Below, in pieces: positions 12,723 through 21,224 of a stretch of 64,000 bases of DNA. This DNA comes from Saccharospirillum salsuginis (lineage in GTDB: Bacteria > Pseudomonadota > Gammaproteobacteria > Pseudomonadales > Natronospirillaceae). Position numbers and translations under genes: made by a program. The notes beneath the pieces are model-generated. The model was given only the letters and a program-made list of their open reading frames with translations, did no database searches and was not told the origin of the DNA. Every line of letters begins with the position of its first letter. Position 1 is the first letter of the stretch. Location of the stretch: the NCBI RefSeq assembly GCF_014651855.1, contig NZ_BMXR01000007.1, positions 62,001 to 126,000 on the forward strand, written 5' to 3'.

Positions 12723-13907
12723 TCAACGTGGCCGTGTCGAACGATCGAAAGCGGGATCAAGCGCTGTGATCGTGTCCTGCAGTACCTGAACGGTATAGGG
12801 CATGTTGTGGATGCCGAGACTACGATCTTCACTGAAGAACTTGTAATTGAACAGCGCCGCCATTTCCGCTTCCGAACGCATCAGATCGTCCGGCGCCCGG
12901 CCGTTGAAGTCTCCGGATGCGGTGTAGATCGGTGCCGGACCTTGCTGCAGCAGACCGGTCCCGCCCGGATTAACCAGTCGGTCGAGCAGGCCCTGAACCT
13001 CGGCCTGAGCGATTTCCTCCGACCCGTCGGCATCCCAGTCCGCGCCGGCCGGCGTGTCGAACAGTCGGCTGCCATCAACGGCTTCGATGCCTTCATGACA
13101 ACCCTGACAGGCCGCCGCATTGACCGTGACGTCCTCGCCTTCGATGTGAGCGATATTGAAACTGTGACCGCCCACCGAGGCGCTTAAACTGTAGCGCCCC
13201 TCCGGCAGCGGCATGTGGCAACCGACACAGGCCCCTTCCACATCGAATCGGTGTTGCGAGCTGCCGTAGGTTTGGTTCTCGAATTCAAAAGCCCCGGTCC
13301 CGGCGACCAGGTCGGCCTGGGGGCCGTGGTGGGGACCGAAATAGCTGCGCACCTGATTCGCCGGAGTGGCCTTGACCGCATCCGCGGCGGCCGTGCGCGC
13401 CTGGTGGCAGTTGGCGCAGAGATTACCAGCACCCATATCGAACTCGCGACCGCTGACCAGAGTCACAGCCTCGGTCGTACGCAGGCTGAAATCGCCGCGT
13501 TCATGGGGCTCATGGCAGGTGAAACAATTCGGCTGGGAGGGCCATTCGATGAAACCATCCCGATCCACCTCGCCGCTGGCCAGGGTTTGTACAAACCCCT
13601 CGTGCGTGTGGCAACTCTGACACCCCCCGCCATTGGCGTAAAAAGCGTGGGGCTCTTCCAGATCGAAGCCGAGGTGGTGGCCGGATTCCAGATATTGCGT
13701 ACGTGCGCCCTGCAAGGGGTAATCCGCCGTTTCACCGTGGCAGGTCGCGCACTCGGAAGGAAAGGACCCATCAACCGAGGCGAGACCGGTCGAAGCCTGC
13801 TGATCATCCGGCTCCGCCAATGGCAACCAGCGCCCGGCCGTCAGAGAGGCGAGTGCGATTACAGTCAAAATGGCGATGAGTATCGCGATCGGAGTATGTC
13901 TGGACAT
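12723..13907 (-). CDS. Periplasmic hexaheme c-type cytochrome
   Basis: 394 residues with an N-terminal hydrophobic signal or anchor (IAILIAILTVIALASLTAG) and six CXXCH motifs at about residues 53, 96, 128, 164, 227 and 267. The C-terminal GIHNMPYTVQVLQDT resembles the HN-P-Y segment of NrfA-type multihaem reductases. No CXXCK haem is present, so it is not a standard NrfA. It is probably a terminal reductase or electron carrier fed by the NapC-type protein encoded next. GGGAGAG precedes the ATG. An FNR/Anr-like box lies 70 bp upstream, which suggests use in low oxygen. The acceptor (nitrogen or sulfur oxyanion, or other) cannot be read from sequence. Confidence 0.85.
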   Translation of the reverse strand: MSRHTPIAILIAILTVIALASLTAGRWLPLAEPDDQQASTGLASVDGSFPSECATCHGETADYPLQGARTQYLESGHHLGFDLEEPHAFYANGGGCQSCHTHEGFVQTLASGEVDRDGFIEWPSQPNCFTCHEPHERGDFSLRTTEAVTLVSGREFDMGAGNLCANCHQARTAAADAVKATPANQVRSYFGPHHGPQADLVAGTGAFEFENQTYGSSQHRFDVEGACVGCHMPLPEGRYSLSASVGGHSFNIAHIEGEDVTVNAAACQGCHEGIEAVDGSRLFDTPAGADWDADGSEEIAQAEVQGLLDRLVNPGGTGLLQQGPAPIYTASGDFNGRAPDDLMRSEAEMAALFNYKFFSEDRSLGIHNMPYTVQVLQDTITALDPAFDRSTRPR

Positions 13908-13976
13908 GGTCTCTCCCTGAAAGGATTGTTATTGGTTTTATAGGCAACCAGTGTGTCAACGCGAGGCATCGACAAC

Positions 13977-13990
13977 TTGATCCATATCAG
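13977..13990 (-). promoter_or_regulatory. FNR/Anr-like box upstream of the multihaem operon
   Basis: TTGAT-CCAT-ATCAG has one mismatch from TTGAT-N4-ATCAA. It lies 70-83 bp upstream of the hexaheme start codon. A TATAAA-like -10 on the minus strand (complement of 13937-13942) would put the site near -53, between the usual class positions, so the exact promoter is not settled. Confidence 0.5.
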
Positions 13991-14014
13991 AGAATAGACG
14001 CTTTTATGACAGAG

Positions 14015-15061
14015 TCAGATCCGGTCGCAGTCCAGCCAGACCGCGCGATGATCCGACGCCCGCGCCACCACCTCCGCGAAGGGGTCTTCCGGAACTGGCC
14101 AGAAAACACCGGTATCGCCAACCCGCCAATGTCGGGACGGCAGCAGATAATCGCTGCGCATGCCCCAATCGGCCGTATGCTGATCGGCATCGGCGACATC
14201 CGGTCTCACCCCGACGGCTCCCGGACTGATCGGTCGAACGGCTTGAACCCGGGCATGACCCAACAATGCCTGAATCGCCCCCGGGCGACTGTCCCCGGCA
14301 ATCGGCGAGGCATTCAGATCGCCGGCCACGACAAAAGCCGCGTCCGGAGACAGGCCACCGCGACGGCCGGCATCATCCACCGGGTACTCCGCGCCACCAA
14401 TATAATCCACCCAGAACCGAATCTCATCGCCATTGCGACACACATTCCGCCGCTCCGGCCCATCGAACGCCGGCGGCGTCGGATGACTCACCAACAAATG
14501 AAACGGCCGGTCCTCCCCGCGCAACACCAGATCCCAATGCGACTTGCTCGACACCGGCAATACCGCCAGATCATCCGCATCGTAAAACGCCGACCCATCC
14601 GGCCAGCGCGGCAGATCCGCCCCCGGCATGTCCCGCCACAAAAACTGCCGGAACGTCCGACACGCCTCCACATCGATCGGCACCCGGGACAACACCGCCA
14701 TCCCGTATTGCCCCGGAAAGGCCCCAAACCCCAACGGCGATGACCGCCCAACCGCCAGACTCTCATCCTTCACCAGATCCCGCCCCGACGGCACACCCGT
14801 ATTCACCGGCGCGGTAAACGCATACGGATACGGCGTCATCACCCGACCCAGCCACACCTCATTCAACAACCGCAACGCCCGGTGCTCATCGTCGTAATCC
14901 AGCTCATTCAACACAAGCACATCCGCATCCAGCCGTCGAATCACCTCCACCACCGCCCGCAACTGCGCGCTGCCGACTCCCTCCAGTTCCCTGACCAGAG
15001 CCATGGGTTCTTCCCGAAATAAAGCGACATTGAAGGTCACGATTCGCAATGGACGAGTCAT
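14015..15061 (-). CDS. Endonuclease/exonuclease/phosphatase family protein
   Basis: 348 residues with the fold's hallmarks: RIVTFNVALFREE at the N terminus, DVLVLNELDYDDE with the metal-binding Glu, VVAGDLNASP in the middle and SDHRAVWLD at the C terminus. These supply the metal site and catalytic Asp-His pair used by nucleases, phosphodiesterases and sphingomyelinases. No signal peptide is seen from the ATG at 15061, which is preceded by AGGAG. A longer frame to 15109 lacks a ribosome site. The family is functionally broad, so the substrate is unassigned. Confidence 0.82.
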   Translation of the reverse strand: MTRPLRIVTFNVALFREEPMALVRELEGVGSAQLRAVVEVIRRLDADVLVLNELDYDDEHRALRLLNEVWLGRVMTPYPYAFTAPVNTGVPSGRDLVKDESLAVGRSSPLGFGAFPGQYGMAVLSRVPIDVEACRTFRQFLWRDMPGADLPRWPDGSAFYDADDLAVLPVSSKSHWDLVLRGEDRPFHLLVSHPTPPAFDGPERRNVCRNGDEIRFWVDYIGGAEYPVDDAGRRGGLSPDAAFVVAGDLNASPIAGDSRPGAIQALLGHARVQAVRPISPGAVGVRPDVADADQHTADWGMRSDYLLPSRHWRVGDTGVFWPVPEDPFAEVVARASDHRAVWLDCDRI

Positions 15062-15122
15062 AGATCTCCTAACAAACAAAGGTTTTGGATGCGTTGTATG
15101 TGTTGGCACGACTGAAAGCGCA

Positions 15123-15227
15123 CGAGGTGGGGGGAATCCCAGCCGGGGATGTCCACAGCATGGATGCTGTGGCCAAGTCTACATGGATGTATTCACGACG
15201 ACCCCGGATGGGGTTTCCCCCACCTCG
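15123..15227 (+). repeat. Tandem GGA-hairpin element, copy 1
   Basis: Outer arms CGAGGTGGGGGGAATCCC (15123-15140) and 15210-15227 pair at 16 of 18 positions. Inside are two hairpins: an 8-bp stem with a TGGA loop (15153-15172) and TACA-TGGA-TGTA (15180-15191). The second holds ACATGGATGT, a full match to the RsmE-type consensus (A/U)CANGGANG(U/A). The two GGAs start 23 nt apart. The element lies 126 nt before the beta-CASP gene start. Confidence 0.75.
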
Positions 15228-15353
15228 GGCGCGGATTAATACCATAGAAGAAAACTGAGCCACACTTAGCCTTACCACCTGACCCAAATCAAGGCACCCA
15301 ACTCAACATGGACTAACTTACCCCAAATGACCAACGAAAAGGCCCGATCCGAG

Positions 15354-16760
15354 ATGTCCGCCAACCCGACCCTGCAGTTTCTGGGCGCCGCCCAACAAGT
15401 CACCGGCTCCTGCCACCTCATCCGCATCAACCGCAAAAACATCCTGCTGGATTGCGGCATGGTCCAGGGCGCCAACCAGGTCCGTGAATGGCACCGGTTC
15501 CGCTTCCGGTTCAACCCCGAAAAAATCGACCTGGTCATCCTCTCCCATGCCCACATCGACCACAGCGGCCTGCTGCCCCTGCTCGTCGCCAAAGGCTTTC
15601 GCGGCAAAATCCTCTGTACACCGGGCACCCGCGACCTGCTGCCGGTACTGTTGAACGACTCCGTCCTGCTCTACCAGAAAGACCTCGAATGGCAGAACAA
15701 ACGCCTCAAGCGCCAGGGCAAACCGACCCTGCCCACCGTCATGACCACAAAAGACGTCGACCGGGTCATGAAACAGGTCGAGCGACTGTCCTACGACAAA
15801 CAGGGCTTCCCGATTCCCGGCATCGAGGTCGTCTTCCGCGACGCCGGCCACATCCTGGGGTCCGCCATCGTCGAACTCTGGCTCAAGCACGGCCAGAGCA
15901 TGCGTCACCTGGTGTTCTCCGGGGATCTGGGCAACACCGCCACCGTACTGATGCACCGCCCCAGCCAGATCGACCAGGCCGACATCGTATTAATGGAAAG
16001 CACCTACGGTAACCGCAACCACCGACCGTTCAGCGACACCTACGAAGAACTGGCCAGCGTGCTCGAACAGGCCCATGGCGACGGCGGCAATGTGTTCATT
16101 CCCGCCTTCGCCCTGGGGCGCACCCAGGAACTCCTGTATTGCCTGGGGCAGCTCTACCACCAGGGCCGATTGAAACAAAGCCGGGTGTTTCTGGACAGCC
16201 CCATGGCCTCCAGCATCACCGACATCTACAACGACAGCCTGCAGCGGCTCGACAAGAAAGACACCCGGGCGATGGCCGACCGGAACGCCCGTACCCTGCA
16301 GGAATTTCTGCCCATCCTGCGGGTCACCGAATCGGTCGAAGAATCGATCGCCATCAATCGAATCAGTCAGGGCGCCATCGTCATCGCCGGCAGCGGCATG
16401 TGTAATGGCGGTCGCATCACCCACCATCTGAAACATAACCTCTGGAACAGCCAGAACCACCTGATTTTCGCCGGCTTTCAGGCACGGGGCACCCTGGGAC
16501 GGCAACTGGTGGACGGGGCCACCCGGGTCAAGCTGTTCGGCCAGACCATCGCCGTCAAGGCGCAGGTTCACACCCTGGGCGGATTTTCGGCCCACGCCGG
16601 GCAAACCGAACTGATCGAATGGGCGCGTCACATTGGCGGTCGCCCCCGGTTCTATCTCGTCCACGGCGAGCCCGAGGCACAGGAAGTCCTGCGGCAGGCG
16701 CTGGTTGAATACGACATCGACGTCGAGATTCCCGAGCCCCGTCAGAAAGTGGATCTGTAA
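15354..16760 (+). CDS. Beta-CASP metallo-beta-lactamase-fold nuclease
   Basis: 468 residues. The metallo-beta-lactamase motif SHAHIDHSG (about 64-72) binds the zinc pair, FSGDLGN supplies a further ligand, and the C-terminal HTLGGFSAHAG and YLVHGEPEA segments are the beta-CASP motifs of RNA-processing enzymes (the CPSF73/TTHA0252 type). It likely acts as an RNA exo- or endonuclease in the cytoplasm. The frame also opens at ATG 15327, but 15354 has AAAAGG about 10 nt upstream. A tandem GGA-hairpin element lies in the probable leader, so its expression may be under post-transcriptional control. Confidence 0.88.
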   Translation: MSANPTLQFLGAAQQVTGSCHLIRINRKNILLDCGMVQGANQVREWHRFRFRFNPEKIDLVILSHAHIDHSGLLPLLVAKGFRGKILCTPGTRDLLPVLLNDSVLLYQKDLEWQNKRLKRQGKPTLPTVMTTKDVDRVMKQVERLSYDKQGFPIPGIEVVFRDAGHILGSAIVELWLKHGQSMRHLVFSGDLGNTATVLMHRPSQIDQADIVLMESTYGNRNHRPFSDTYEELASVLEQAHGDGGNVFIPAFALGRTQELLYCLGQLYHQGRLKQSRVFLDSPMASSITDIYNDSLQRLDKKDTRAMADRNARTLQEFLPILRVTESVEESIAINRISQGAIVIAGSGMCNGGRITHHLKHNLWNSQNHLIFAGFQARGTLGRQLVDGATRVKLFGQTIAVKAQVHTLGGFSAHAGQTELIEWARHIGGRPRFYLVHGEPEAQEVLRQALVEYDIDVEIPEPRQKVDL

Positions 16761-16771
16761 CGCCGTATCGG

Positions 16772-18007
16772 TCAGGACGCTTCGGCACGGGCTTCCACTC
16801 GGGGCAAACGCCGACCGACACATCCGGTCAGCCCGCGCAGCGCGAGCAGGCCGGCAAGCCCCAACCAGAGTCCGTCGATACCGATCCACTGGACCGCGTA
16901 GGACAACCCGTAGGCCATGACCACACCACCCAGCTGCAGACTTAGGCTGAGCACGCTGAACAAGGTCGAGCGAACCTCGCTCGGGACTTCCTCGGCCATC
17001 AGCATCTCGAAGGGTGCGTTGATCATCGACAACACCAACATAAACATCAGGTAAGCCGGTGCGTAACCCGCCAAGTGTTCCTGCAGGGCGAGGATCGCCA
17101 TCAGTGGGCCCAGCATCAGAACGATGCCCAGAATCAACCGATCCGGAGTAATCGGAAAGCGCCGGTTCAGGACGCCGATCACCATGGGGCCCAAAGCAGC
17201 CGCCAGGAAATAGCCGGCGGCCAGCCAGCCGAAGACGGCATAGTCGACGCCGGGTGCGATTTGGGTGACCCGTGGCTGCCAGTAGGCTTCGAGCGAAAAC
17301 AGCACCAGCCCGATGATAACGGCGGTGGCGAAGACGGATTTCAGTCGTGGGTTGCCGAAACCAAAGGTGACCGCGATGCGCAACTGGCTGCGGATCCCGC
17401 CGTCACCCGCTTGCGGCTGTTTCGGATCCCCCTCGTGGAACAGCCAGCGCAGCAACAACAGGTGCACGCCGGTGACGGCCGCCTGCGCCCAAAGGTTCCA
17501 CTCGGTCGGACGCATCTTATCCGCCCGGACGGGCTCCAGCCAATCCGGCAGGTAACCCCCGAGCAGGGCGCCACAGGCAATGGCCAGAGCCGTAGCCACA
17601 TGGAAGCGGGCGATGGCCGAAGGTATCCGGTCACCCTGGTTTGAGGCGTTTAACCGGTCGACCTGCCAGGCTTCAATGCTGCCGGAGTCGAGCGCCCGGC
17701 CGATGCCCAGCAAGGCGATGGCGGCCATTGCGCCCCAAAAGGAATCCATCAGGGCGGCCAGCAGGACACCCGCAAGCACCAGCAGGCGAGATACCCCGTA
17801 GACTCGAACCCGGCCATGAATATCCGCCATGGCGCCAAGCGGCAGCTCCAGAACGGCTGTCGTGGCACCGAAGGTGCCGAACAGTAAGCCGATTTGCCAG
17901 AGATCGAAGCCTTTTTCCTGGAGAAACAACGTCTGGACGGCGAGAAACAGGCCGATGCCAAAGCCGGCCAGACCGTGGTGCAGCGTGAGTCGGTTTATCA
18001 GCGACAT
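16772..18007 (-). CDS. MFS transporter
   Basis: 411 residues with about 12 membrane segments and the family's cytoplasmic loop motif (GAMADIHGRVRVYGVSR) between helices 2 and 3. Typical of drug or metabolite efflux proteins of the major facilitator superfamily. AAGGAG lies upstream of the ATG. It is divergent from a LysR regulator 92 bp away, the standard layout for a transporter and its ligand-sensing regulator. The substrate is unknown. Confidence 0.85.
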   Translation of the reverse strand: MSLINRLTLHHGLAGFGIGLFLAVQTLFLQEKGFDLWQIGLLFGTFGATTAVLELPLGAMADIHGRVRVYGVSRLLVLAGVLLAALMDSFWGAMAAIALLGIGRALDSGSIEAWQVDRLNASNQGDRIPSAIARFHVATALAIACGALLGGYLPDWLEPVRADKMRPTEWNLWAQAAVTGVHLLLLRWLFHEGDPKQPQAGDGGIRSQLRIAVTFGFGNPRLKSVFATAVIIGLVLFSLEAYWQPRVTQIAPGVDYAVFGWLAAGYFLAAALGPMVIGVLNRRFPITPDRLILGIVLMLGPLMAILALQEHLAGYAPAYLMFMLVLSMINAPFEMLMAEEVPSEVRSTLFSVLSLSLQLGGVVMAYGLSYAVQWIGIDGLWLGLAGLLALRGLTGCVGRRLPRVEARAEAS

Positions 18008-18099
18008 GAGGGCGAGTCTCCTTGCGTTGGCGTTGTCGAGACTCTAGGCTGACGTTACTGTAAAATAAATAGAGCGTATATTTATAATGGATAAACCAA

Positions 18100-19038
18100 G
18101 TGTTTAAAATAGACTGGCTGCAGTCGTTCGTCCGCGTCGCCGACACCCGCAGTTTCAGCGAAGCCGCCCGTCGATCCGGCCTGACCGCCATGGCGATCAG
18201 CAAGCACATCGCCCGATTGGAATCCGAACTGGGCGAACCCCTGTTCGAACGCAGCACCCGGGTCGTGCGCCTGACCGAGTTCGGCGGTCTCTTTCTGGAA
18301 CGGGCGGAACATTTGCTGCGTGAACAGGCGGCCCTGGCGGACTGGGTGCACAGCCGTCACGAGGAGCCGAGCGGCGTACTCAAGGTGATGGGCATGGAAT
18401 CCGCCTTGCTGGCTTTGGTCGTTCCCCATGTCAGCGCGTTTCATGAACGCTACCCACGCATCGAACTGCACATCGACTCGGTCAATGAACTGGTGGACCC
18501 GGTGACGCGGCCCTTCGATATCGCCTGGGGCGTCGGGCGGTATCTGGGCGACCTGCATCCCGGCCTGGTGCGGCGCCGACTGATGACGACCGACTACGGT
18601 GTCTTCGCCAGCCCCGACTACCTGCAACGATACGGCGTCCCTAATCATCCCGGCGAACTGGTCGATTCCCATCATCGCGTGTTGCCGCAACTGCACGATG
18701 AGCCGAACAACTTCCTGATCATCAACGATACGGGCATCACTGGAGGGGATTTCCCCGTTTGCTACCTGGACGCGCCCGTCAAGACCAGCGCGGGGCATCT
18801 GGAACTGTGTATTCAGGGGATGGGATTGATGAATGCGTCTTCGGATCTGCCCGACGTCCGGCGGGCGGTGGCGGCGGGTCGGATTGTGCCGGTCCTGGAG
18901 GAGTACTGGTTCAGATCGATGGATATTTACATCTATACCCACCAGGTGCGCCAGCGACAGCCGAAGGTGGATGCCTTCCTGGCGTTCTTTCAGGAGCGGA
19001 TAGGAGTGTTGGGCCAGCCGGCGGTGGAGCCTGACTGA
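18100..19038 (+). CDS. LysR-family transcriptional regulator
   Basis: 312 residues. The winged helix-turn-helix is at about 1-60 (FVRVADTRSFSEAARRSGLTAMAISKHI shape) and the periplasmic-binding-like effector domain at about 88-300. It resembles the CrgA/AaeR-like group. The start is a GTG at 18100; TATAAT lies only 11 bp upstream at 18083-18088, so the message may be nearly leaderless. It probably controls the divergent MFS gene. Confidence 0.9.
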   Translation: MFKIDWLQSFVRVADTRSFSEAARRSGLTAMAISKHIARLESELGEPLFERSTRVVRLTEFGGLFLERAEHLLREQAALADWVHSRHEEPSGVLKVMGMESALLALVVPHVSAFHERYPRIELHIDSVNELVDPVTRPFDIAWGVGRYLGDLHPGLVRRRLMTTDYGVFASPDYLQRYGVPNHPGELVDSHHRVLPQLHDEPNNFLIINDTGITGGDFPVCYLDAPVKTSAGHLELCIQGMGLMNASSDLPDVRRAVAAGRIVPVLEEYWFRSMDIYIYTHQVRQRQPKVDAFLAFFQERIGVLGQPAVEPD

Positions 19039-19048
19039 CCCATAGGGA

Positions 19049-20263
19049 TCAGTCGTCGTCGGAGGTCGAACCGATCTTGTGAATGCTGAGGTCGGCGCCG
19101 TTGAATTCCTCTTCTTCCTCGAGCCGCAGACGGGCGATCTTCCCGACCAGTCCATAGACCAGGAAACCGCCGATAACGGCGACCAGGACACCGGTCAGTG
19201 AGCCAACCAACTGGGCCATGAAGCTGACCCCGCCCAGACCACCCAGGGCCTGGCTGCCGAAGATGCCGGCCGCGAGACCACCCCACAAACCGCAAAGACC
19301 GTGCAAGGGCCAGACACCGAGCACATCGTCCACCTTCGGCAGGCGATTCTGCGCCCAGGTGAAGATCACCACGAAGAGACCGCCGGCCACGCCACCGGTC
19401 ACTAGGGCGCCGATGGGGTGCATGATGTCCGAGCCGGCGCAGACGGCGACCAGGCCGGCCAGTGGGCCGTTATGAATGAAGCCCGGGTCGTTGCGACCGG
19501 CCAGCATGGCGACGATGATGCCGCCGACCATGGCCATCAGGCTGTTGACGGCGACCAGGCCGGAAATGCCGTCCAGTGTCTGGGCGGACATGACGTTGAA
19601 GCCGAACCAGCCGACGGTGAGGATCCAGGCGCCGAGGGCCAGGAAGGGAATGTTGGACGGCGCGAAGGCGACCAGCTTGCCACTTCGGAAACGCCCCATC
19701 CGGGTGCCCAGCAGGTAGACGGCGGCGAAGGCGATCCAGCCACCGACCGCATGCACGACGATGGAACCGGCGAAATCGTGGAATGCGGCGCCGAACTGAC
19801 GTTCGAGCCAATCCTGGAAGCCGAAATTGCCGTTCCAGACCAGCCCCTCGAAGAACGGATAGACCAGCGCGACGATCAGGAAGGAACCGGCCAGGAACGG
19901 ATAGAACCGGGCCCGCTCGGCGATGCCGCCGGAGACAATGGCTGGAATGGCGGCGGCGAAGGTCAACAGGAAGAAGAACTTGACCAGGTCGTAGCCGTTG
20001 CGTTCGGTCAGGTATTCGGCACCGGTGAAAAAGGTCTGGCCGTAGGCGACCCAGTAGCCGATGAAGAAATAGGCGAGGGTGGATGCGCCGAAATCGGTCA
20101 TGATCTTGACCAGGGCGTTGACCTGGTTCTTGTGGCGTACGGTGCCCACTTCCAGGAATGCGAAGCCGGCGTGCATGAACAGCACCATGATGGCGCCCAG
20201 CAGAATGAAAAAGGTGTTCGAGCCGTTGATCAGGGTTTCAACGGCACTGCTCAGATTTTCCAA
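19049..20263 (-). CDS. amt: Ammonium transporter (Amt family)
   Basis: 404 residues, about 11 membrane segments. Conserved Amt stretches are MVLFMHAGFAFLEVGTVRHKN, DFAGSIVVHAVGGW, the pore His region and WPLHGLCGLWGGLAAGIFG. It carries ammonium or ammonia into the cell under nitrogen limitation. The start codon is TTG with AAGGAG 8 nt upstream. Unusually for the family, no glnK/glnB gene lies beside it. The 260-bp upstream region holds a good NtrC-type site and a -24/-12-like element, consistent with nitrogen control. Confidence 0.93.
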   Translation of the reverse strand: MENLSSAVETLINGSNTFFILLGAIMVLFMHAGFAFLEVGTVRHKNQVNALVKIMTDFGASTLAYFFIGYWVAYGQTFFTGAEYLTERNGYDLVKFFFLLTFAAAIPAIVSGGIAERARFYPFLAGSFLIVALVYPFFEGLVWNGNFGFQDWLERQFGAAFHDFAGSIVVHAVGGWIAFAAVYLLGTRMGRFRSGKLVAFAPSNIPFLALGAWILTVGWFGFNVMSAQTLDGISGLVAVNSLMAMVGGIIVAMLAGRNDPGFIHNGPLAGLVAVCAGSDIMHPIGALVTGGVAGGLFVVIFTWAQNRLPKVDDVLGVWPLHGLCGLWGGLAAGIFGSQALGGLGGVSFMAQLVGSLTGVLVAVIGGFLVYGLVGKIARLRLEEEEEFNGADLSIHKIGSTSDDD

Positions 20264-20316
20264 TGCGGGTCTCCTTGCGGATGTGTCGTATCGGGCATTC
20301 GGATCATTTGTTGTTA

Positions 20317-20333
20317 TGCACCGCGGTGGTGCT
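20317..20333 (-). promoter_or_regulatory. NtrC-like binding site in the amt leader
   Basis: TGCACC-GCGGT-GGTGCT matches the NtrC dyad TGCACC-N5-GGTGCA with one mismatch. It lies 54 bp upstream of the amt start codon. Confidence 0.45.
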
Positions 20334-20423
20334 TGTGGACGCGCTGATCCGAGGTTCGGGGGAGGTAATAGCGAGATCTGTGCCGATTCAGTGCGATTCG
20401 GCGGAAGGGCTTATGGTTGAGGC

Positions 20424-20438
20424 GCAAAAAGGGTGCAA
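20424..20438 (-). promoter_or_regulatory. Sigma-54-like -24/-12 element upstream of amt
   Basis: Read on the minus strand, TTGCAC-CCTTT-TTGC matches TGGCAC-N5-TTGC with one mismatch, at the first G of the -24 pair. It would start RNA near 20412, about 150 nt before amt. Its order relative to the NtrC-like site is unusual (promoter upstream of the site). Confidence 0.4.
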
Positions 20439-20485
20439 ACCCTTGGGTGGCGTCCGGATTGGAGCATCAAGGGCTGAGTTTTTGG

Positions 20486-20520
20486 TGTAAAACGGTGCAA
20501 GCCGGGGTTTGGCTGCACCG
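20486..20520 (-). terminator. Rho-independent terminator of the CBM48 gene
   Basis: On the minus strand CGGTGCAGCC pairs with GGC-T-TGCACCG around an AAACCCC loop, then TTTT. It begins 9 bp after the CBM48 stop. Confidence 0.7.
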
Positions 20521-20528
20521 ATTTTGGG

Positions 20529-20837
20529 CTAGAGCCGTACGACGGAGTTCTCTACCGCGAGTTCGGGCACCTGGACATAGTCGTCCGCTTCCCAGTCGTT
20601 TTCCCAGACCCGGCCGTCGATGAGGTAGCGGTACTGGTATTGCTGGCCGGCTTCGAGGTCCATTTCGAGTTTGAAGTCGCCGGTTTTGAGGCGCTTCATG
20701 GGGGTTTTCTCACGCGACCAGTCGTTGAAGTCGCCGACCAGGGTGACGGTTTCTGCTTTGGGGGCGGCGTCTTTCGGTAACGTGAAGGTGCATTTGCAGA
20801 TGGGTTTGGATTTCAGATAGCGCTTCTTGATACTCAT
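20529..20837 (-). CDS. CBM48/glycogen-recognition (isoamylase N-terminal-like) domain protein
   Basis: A 102-residue stand-alone early-set domain: CTFTLPKDAAPKAETVTLVGDFNDWSREKTPMKR then QQYQYRYLIDGRVWENDWEADDYV. This is the glycogen-binding fold found in branching enzymes and in the AMPK beta subunit, here without a catalytic domain. It may bind alpha-glucans or serve as a scaffold. AGGAGGG precedes the ATG. A tandem GGA-hairpin element lies 124 nt upstream in the sense orientation, a notable link given that Csr systems control glycogen metabolism in other bacteria; the connection here is inferred. Confidence 0.85.
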   Translation of the reverse strand: MSIKKRYLKSKPICKCTFTLPKDAAPKAETVTLVGDFNDWSREKTPMKRLKTGDFKLEMDLEAGQQYQYRYLIDGRVWENDWEADDYVQVPELAVENSVVRL

Positions 20838-20961
20838 GGTGGTGCGTCCCTCCTGTGAGCCTGATTGGCTGGATTCAGACTAGCATCATACGGACCAATT
20901 TGAAGGAAAAATGAAAGTGGATGCCATGATCTGGGTCAGTGGATTGTAGGAGGTGGGGTCC

Positions 20962-21075
20962 GCGACCGGTGCCGGGGGTAACTCCCTCGGGGTCGCCGTG
21001 AACCCTTCCATGGGGGCTTGACCTCGGCATCCTGCCTCACACATCCCCGATGGAGTTACCCCCGGCACCGGTCGC
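20962..21075 (-). repeat. Tandem GGA-hairpin element, copy 4 (minus strand)
   Basis: Perfect 24-bp inverted arms at 20962-20985 and 21052-21075. On the minus strand the inner hairpins are GGCA-GGA-TGCC (21036-21026; core one base short) and one with CATGGAAG in its loop (complement of 21005-21012). The GGAs are 23 nt apart. The rest of 20838-21224 shows nothing else clear. Confidence 0.75.
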
Positions 21076-21224
21076 TCACCTCAGTGGCTCGAAACAAATC
21101 GCTCTAGTGCATATGTCAATTCGAAAGTCTGAGGTATTCAGAGTGTGTGCAAGTGTGTCTTTCGACAGAGGACGAGTCGCCACGTCACTGTTAGACTTCG
21201 CTGAAACCCGATTCCAGAATCTGA

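Noticed and set aside
15123..15227. Integron attC site
   Set aside because: The GGA elements have no RYYYAAC/GTTRRRY core, and flanking genes are not cassette-like or in one array.
20263..20490. 75-codon plus-strand frame in the amt upstream region
   Set aside because: No ribosome site or protein-like composition; region holds regulatory elements instead.
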